Source: Promethearchaeota archaeon
GTDB taxonomy: Archaea; Asgardarchaeota; Lokiarchaeia; Sigyniarchaeales; SOKP01
Assembly: GCA_004524385.1 (NCBI GenBank)
Contig: SDNM01000113.1
Coordinates: 1 to 5,824, forward strand
Direction of reading: 5' to 3'
DNA: 5,824 nucleotides
Each line of letters starts with the position of its first letter. Positions within the stretch are counted from its first letter, which is position 1. The translations under genes were made by a program, and so were the position numbers. The notes beneath the pieces were generated by a model. That model saw only the letters and a program-made list of their open reading frames with translations, ran no database searches and had not been told where the DNA came from. Shown in pieces: positions 3,312 through 5,824 of the stretch.

Positions 3312-5765
3312 ATGGTAACTGAACTTAAACTTAGAGAAGATATTAAAATTCATCCTAAGAATGATAGAATCCAGCGTTTAAGAGAAAAGTATCAGACAGA
3401 CATTCCAAAGATATCAATCCAACGAGCTAAATATTACACGGATAAATGGTTTGAAACGGAAAATAGTAACTTGTCTCTTAATGAACGCGTGGCATTATCC
3501 ATGTTGCATGTATATGAAAACATGACGCATTATGTAAATAGCGAGGATAAAATTGCTGGATATTGGACGGAATCCTTTTTGGGCGTTCCTATAGATATTG
3601 AGCGTGGTGTTTTTAATAACGTATATAAAAATGAACTCAAGAAAGGGCGAATGTTCAAGTTGAGAGTAAAATCTCTTAGTAAGACATTGGGGTTCCTCAT
3701 CAGAAAACGTCAGTTGGGAAATTTTCGTCATAATATTAAAATAGTCAAGTCAATGGGCAAACAACCAACGGATCTGAGTATTACAACTATGGATAAGAGA
3801 GAAATAAATCCCTATACCATCGATAAAGAGGATCTAGAGATATTACTCAAAGATTTACTGCCAAAATGGAAGGGAAAAAGCATTATCGATATATTAGATA
3901 AAGAAATGCAGAGCTCAAACTTAATTAAGGACAGTGTGCTCGATTTCTTTTCGGCAGTACCTGCTGTCACGTCAAGACAACTTATCTTTACGTCTCTTTG
4001 TTCTAACCTTGCCACATTTCAGGGACATTTAATCCTTGATTATGAGAAGGTAATTAAAGAGGGCTTGCTCAAAATGAAGGATGACATCGAAAAAACAAAA
4101 GTTAATACCAATACTAAAGAAGAATTAGATTTTCTCAATTCAATTTCAATTGCGGTTGATGGAATAATTGCCTATTGCAAGCGATTGAAGGAAAAGCTTG
4201 AGAACCAAATTTCTATAGAAAAAAACGCTGAGTTAAAAGAAAATCTTAAAGAAGTCTTAAACATCTGCAAAAAAGTTCCGCTCCATCCTGCAAAAAGTTT
4301 TAGAGAAGCAGTTCAATCAGCTTGGACGCTTAAAGTTGCTGTAGAATTAGCTCATCCCATAAATTTAAATTGTTTTGGTCGAGTGGACCAAATATTTTAT
4401 CCATATTATAAAAGAGATAAGGAGAAAGGAATTATTAGTGAAGCTGAAGCAGTGGAAATCTTTGAGGAATTACTTTTAAAATTGATGTCACTGAATATAA
4501 GGCCAGAATCAAATACGATTGCCAATTTTTACCATCGATATCTAGGATCTACGCCAATAACTTTAGGAGGGGTCAAACCAGATGGAACTGATAGCACCAA
4601 TGATCTTACGTATTTATTTATTGATGCCGCAAATGGATCGAGAGCAGTCTCGAATATTTCTGTGCGAGTTAATGAGAAAACTCCTGATGATTTGCTTTTA
4701 AAAATCGCTGAAGCATTGAATGAAGGAAGTGCAAATATTTCAATCTACAATGACGAAGTGAACATTGAAGCCATGAAACGACGCGGTTTTAGCGAAGAAG
4801 ATGCTAGAGATTATGCTATAATAGGATGCGTAGAACTTAATTGTCCGGGTAAAACAGGAGCTATGAGTGGAAATGCATTATTGTTATGTCGCTTGCTTGA
4901 TATGACTCTTAGAAATGGGGATACTCAAACTTTATTTGGAATGTTAAGGGAAGCTGGGATTAAAACTGGAGATCCTAATAAATTTGAAACTTTTGAAGAT
5001 TTTATGGATGCTTTCTACCAGCAAGCTAAGGACCAAATTGAATTAATCGTTAAAGGTTCTAATTTTCGTGATGAAATTTATGCCAAGAACCAGCCCGCAC
5101 CATATATATCTGCATTCATGGATGGATGCTTGCAAAATAAAAGAGATGTTACTGAAGGAGGAGCCAAATATGACTTATCTGCTATTGGAGTCACCAATAG
5201 CATCGCGAATCTGATTGACTCCTTGTATGCTATAAAGAAGATCATCTTTGAAGATAAGTTTACCACCTTCGATGAATTATTAGATGCTTTGGATAATAAT
5301 TTTGTTGGTTATGAAGATTTGCATAATCGTATAATGGAAATAGAAGGTTTTTGGGGAAACGGTAATGCGGAAGTTGATGAATTTGCTCATTCCATTTCAA
5401 AAACATTATTTGAAGAGATCTACAAATATAAGAACTACCGAGGAGGGCCCTTTATCCCTATTCTACTTAGCATGACCACGCATACCATAGACGGCAGAAT
5501 CTCTATCGCAACGCCAGATGGAAGATTAGCATCTTCACCCTATGCGCCTAGTTGTTCTCCTTATAATGTGGAAAAGAACGGGGTGACTGGCGTTTTTCGC
5601 TCTATAGCATCTTTAGACTTTGAGAATTCATTAGGAAGTGCTGTAAACGTGAAATTCCATCCTTCAGCATTAGGTTCTGAGTTAGAAACAAGAAAGAAAT
5701 GGGTATCTTTGGTAAAAACATATTTTCAGTTAGGGGGCCCGCAAGTTCAACCTACCGTGGCTTAG
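3312..5765 (+). CDS. Glycyl radical enzyme (pyruvate formate-lyase-like), interrupted near the C-terminus by TAG
   Basis: 817 codons from ATG 3312 (GTG 3300 would add four). The protein matches the PFL-like barrel of glycyl radical enzymes: N-terminal G-V-P-I-D-I-E-R-G at about 91-99, then a long helical part, G-R-V-D-Q-I-F-Y-P-Y-Y and A-N-F-Y-H-R-Y-L-G in the middle. The catalytic loop A-I-I-G-C-V-E-L has thiyl-radical Cys506 and Glu508, followed by P-G-K-T-G. Later come G-G-A-K-Y-D, S-M-T-T-H, A-T-P-D-G-R and F-H-P-S-A-L. G-C-V-E occurs in dehydratases, C-N lyases and decarboxylases of this family; the substrate cannot be named from sequence alone. The C-terminal domain begins G-G-P-Q-V-Q-P-T-V-A and then hits TAG 5763-5765, before the glycine that carries the radical. 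Homology continues in frame beyond it. Without that glycine the product cannot be activated in the usual way. An activating radical-SAM enzyme is not in view. Confidence 0.92.
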   Translation: MVTELKLREDIKIHPKNDRIQRLREKYQTDIPKISIQRAKYYTDKWFETENSNLSLNERVALSMLHVYENMTHYVNSEDKIAGYWTESFLGVPIDIERGVFNNVYKNELKKGRMFKLRVKSLSKTLGFLIRKRQLGNFRHNIKIVKSMGKQPTDLSITTMDKREINPYTIDKEDLEILLKDLLPKWKGKSIIDILDKEMQSSNLIKDSVLDFFSAVPAVTSRQLIFTSLCSNLATFQGHLILDYEKVIKEGLLKMKDDIEKTKVNTNTKEELDFLNSISIAVDGIIAYCKRLKEKLENQISIEKNAELKENLKEVLNICKKVPLHPAKSFREAVQSAWTLKVAVELAHPINLNCFGRVDQIFYPYYKRDKEKGIISEAEAVEIFEELLLKLMSLNIRPESNTIANFYHRYLGSTPITLGGVKPDGTDSTNDLTYLFIDAANGSRAVSNISVRVNEKTPDDLLLKIAEALNEGSANISIYNDEVNIEAMKRRGFSEEDARDYAIIGCVELNCPGKTGAMSGNALLLCRLLDMTLRNGDTQTLFGMLREAGIKTGDPNKFETFEDFMDAFYQQAKDQIELIVKGSNFRDEIYAKNQPAPYISAFMDGCLQNKRDVTEGGAKYDLSAIGVTNSIANLIDSLYAIKKIIFEDKFTTFDELLDALDNNFVGYEDLHNRIMEIEGFWGNGNAEVDEFAHSISKTLFEEIYKYKNYRGGPFIPILLSMTTHTIDGRISIATPDGRLASSPYAPSCSPYNVEKNGVTGVFRSIASLDFENSLGSAVNVKFHPSALGSELETRKKWVSLVKTYFQLGGPQVQPTVA

Positions 5766-5824
5766 GCTGAAATGCTTATAGACGCACAAAAACATCCAGA
5801 AAATTATAAAGATTTAATTGTTAA
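5766..5824 (+). CDS. In-frame continuation of the glycyl radical domain (runs off the window)
   Basis: After the TAG the same frame reads AEMLIDAQKHPENYKDLIV, which is the conserved segment of glycyl radical enzymes just upstream of the radical loop (family pattern D-A-Q-x-H-P-E-x-Y-x-x-L, then R/K-V-x-G-Y). The window ends a few codons before the expected glycine. An ATG at 5772-5774 could start a separate small radical-domain polypeptide, as in the autonomous glycyl radical protein YfiD/GrcA, but no Shine-Dalgarno sequence is seen before it. Otherwise this is the rest of the upstream gene, reached by read-through, by TAG recoding, or not at all. Confidence 0.75.

Noticed and set aside
3495..5266. 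Three - strand frames inside the glycyl radical enzyme gene
   Set aside because: All are opposite a strongly conserved coding sequence, have no promoter or homologous look, and are shadows.
1310..5765. Genome-wide reading of TAG as a sense codon
   Set aside because: The antitoxin at 1948-2148 ends in TAG exactly where its homologue ends in TAA. Two trpG tails end in TAG where a third ends in TAA. TAG therefore works as a stop at least in these genes.

Overview
The window is AT-rich, and its signals point to an archaeon. TATA-like boxes lie about 26 nt upstream of start codons with no room for a leader (1016-1023 before the ATG at 1046; 3283-3288 before the ATG at 3312). Small ribbon-helix-helix and PIN proteins are typical of archaeal accessory DNA. 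An Asgard (Lokiarchaeia-like) host is a guess only; no rRNA or other marker is present.

Bases 1-2510 are an accessory region with a repetitive layout. Four pieces of the 3' end of trpG (anthranilate synthase glutamine amidotransferase subunit) lie on the + strand at about 168-254, 828-997, 1820-1890 and 2440-2510. Each reads like the C-terminus Q-F-H-P-E-S-I-K-M-K-P-H-G-M-Q...N-F-L. Between consecutive tails sits one small toxin-antitoxin (TA) module: a ParE/RelE pair on the - strand (289-746), an RHH antitoxin plus PIN-domain ribonuclease pair on the + strand (1046-1804), and a second ParE/RelE pair on the + strand (1948-2420) whose toxin is broken by a nonsense codon. The end of another gene (2-118) precedes the first tail. 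The tails differ mainly at third codon positions, so they diverged while still coding. The best reading is serial insertion of TA-carrying cassettes at the trpG 3' end, each insertion supplying a new tail and displacing the old one. No recombinase is in the window.

Bases 2511-5824 look like a separate unit. A 193-aa RHH-type regulator (2619-3200, -) is divergent from a large glycyl radical enzyme gene (3312-5765, +). The 111 bp between them hold TATAC half-sites at exact 10-bp spacing, a likely operator for the regulator. The glycyl radical enzyme has the catalytic G-C-V-E motif. Its frame is interrupted by a TAG inside the conserved C-terminal domain, and homology continues in the same frame to the window end, a few codons before the expected radical glycine. 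This may be a nonsense mutation, recoding of TAG (for example pyrrolysine), or a split enzyme; the window cannot decide. No radical-SAM activase is visible; it may lie downstream.
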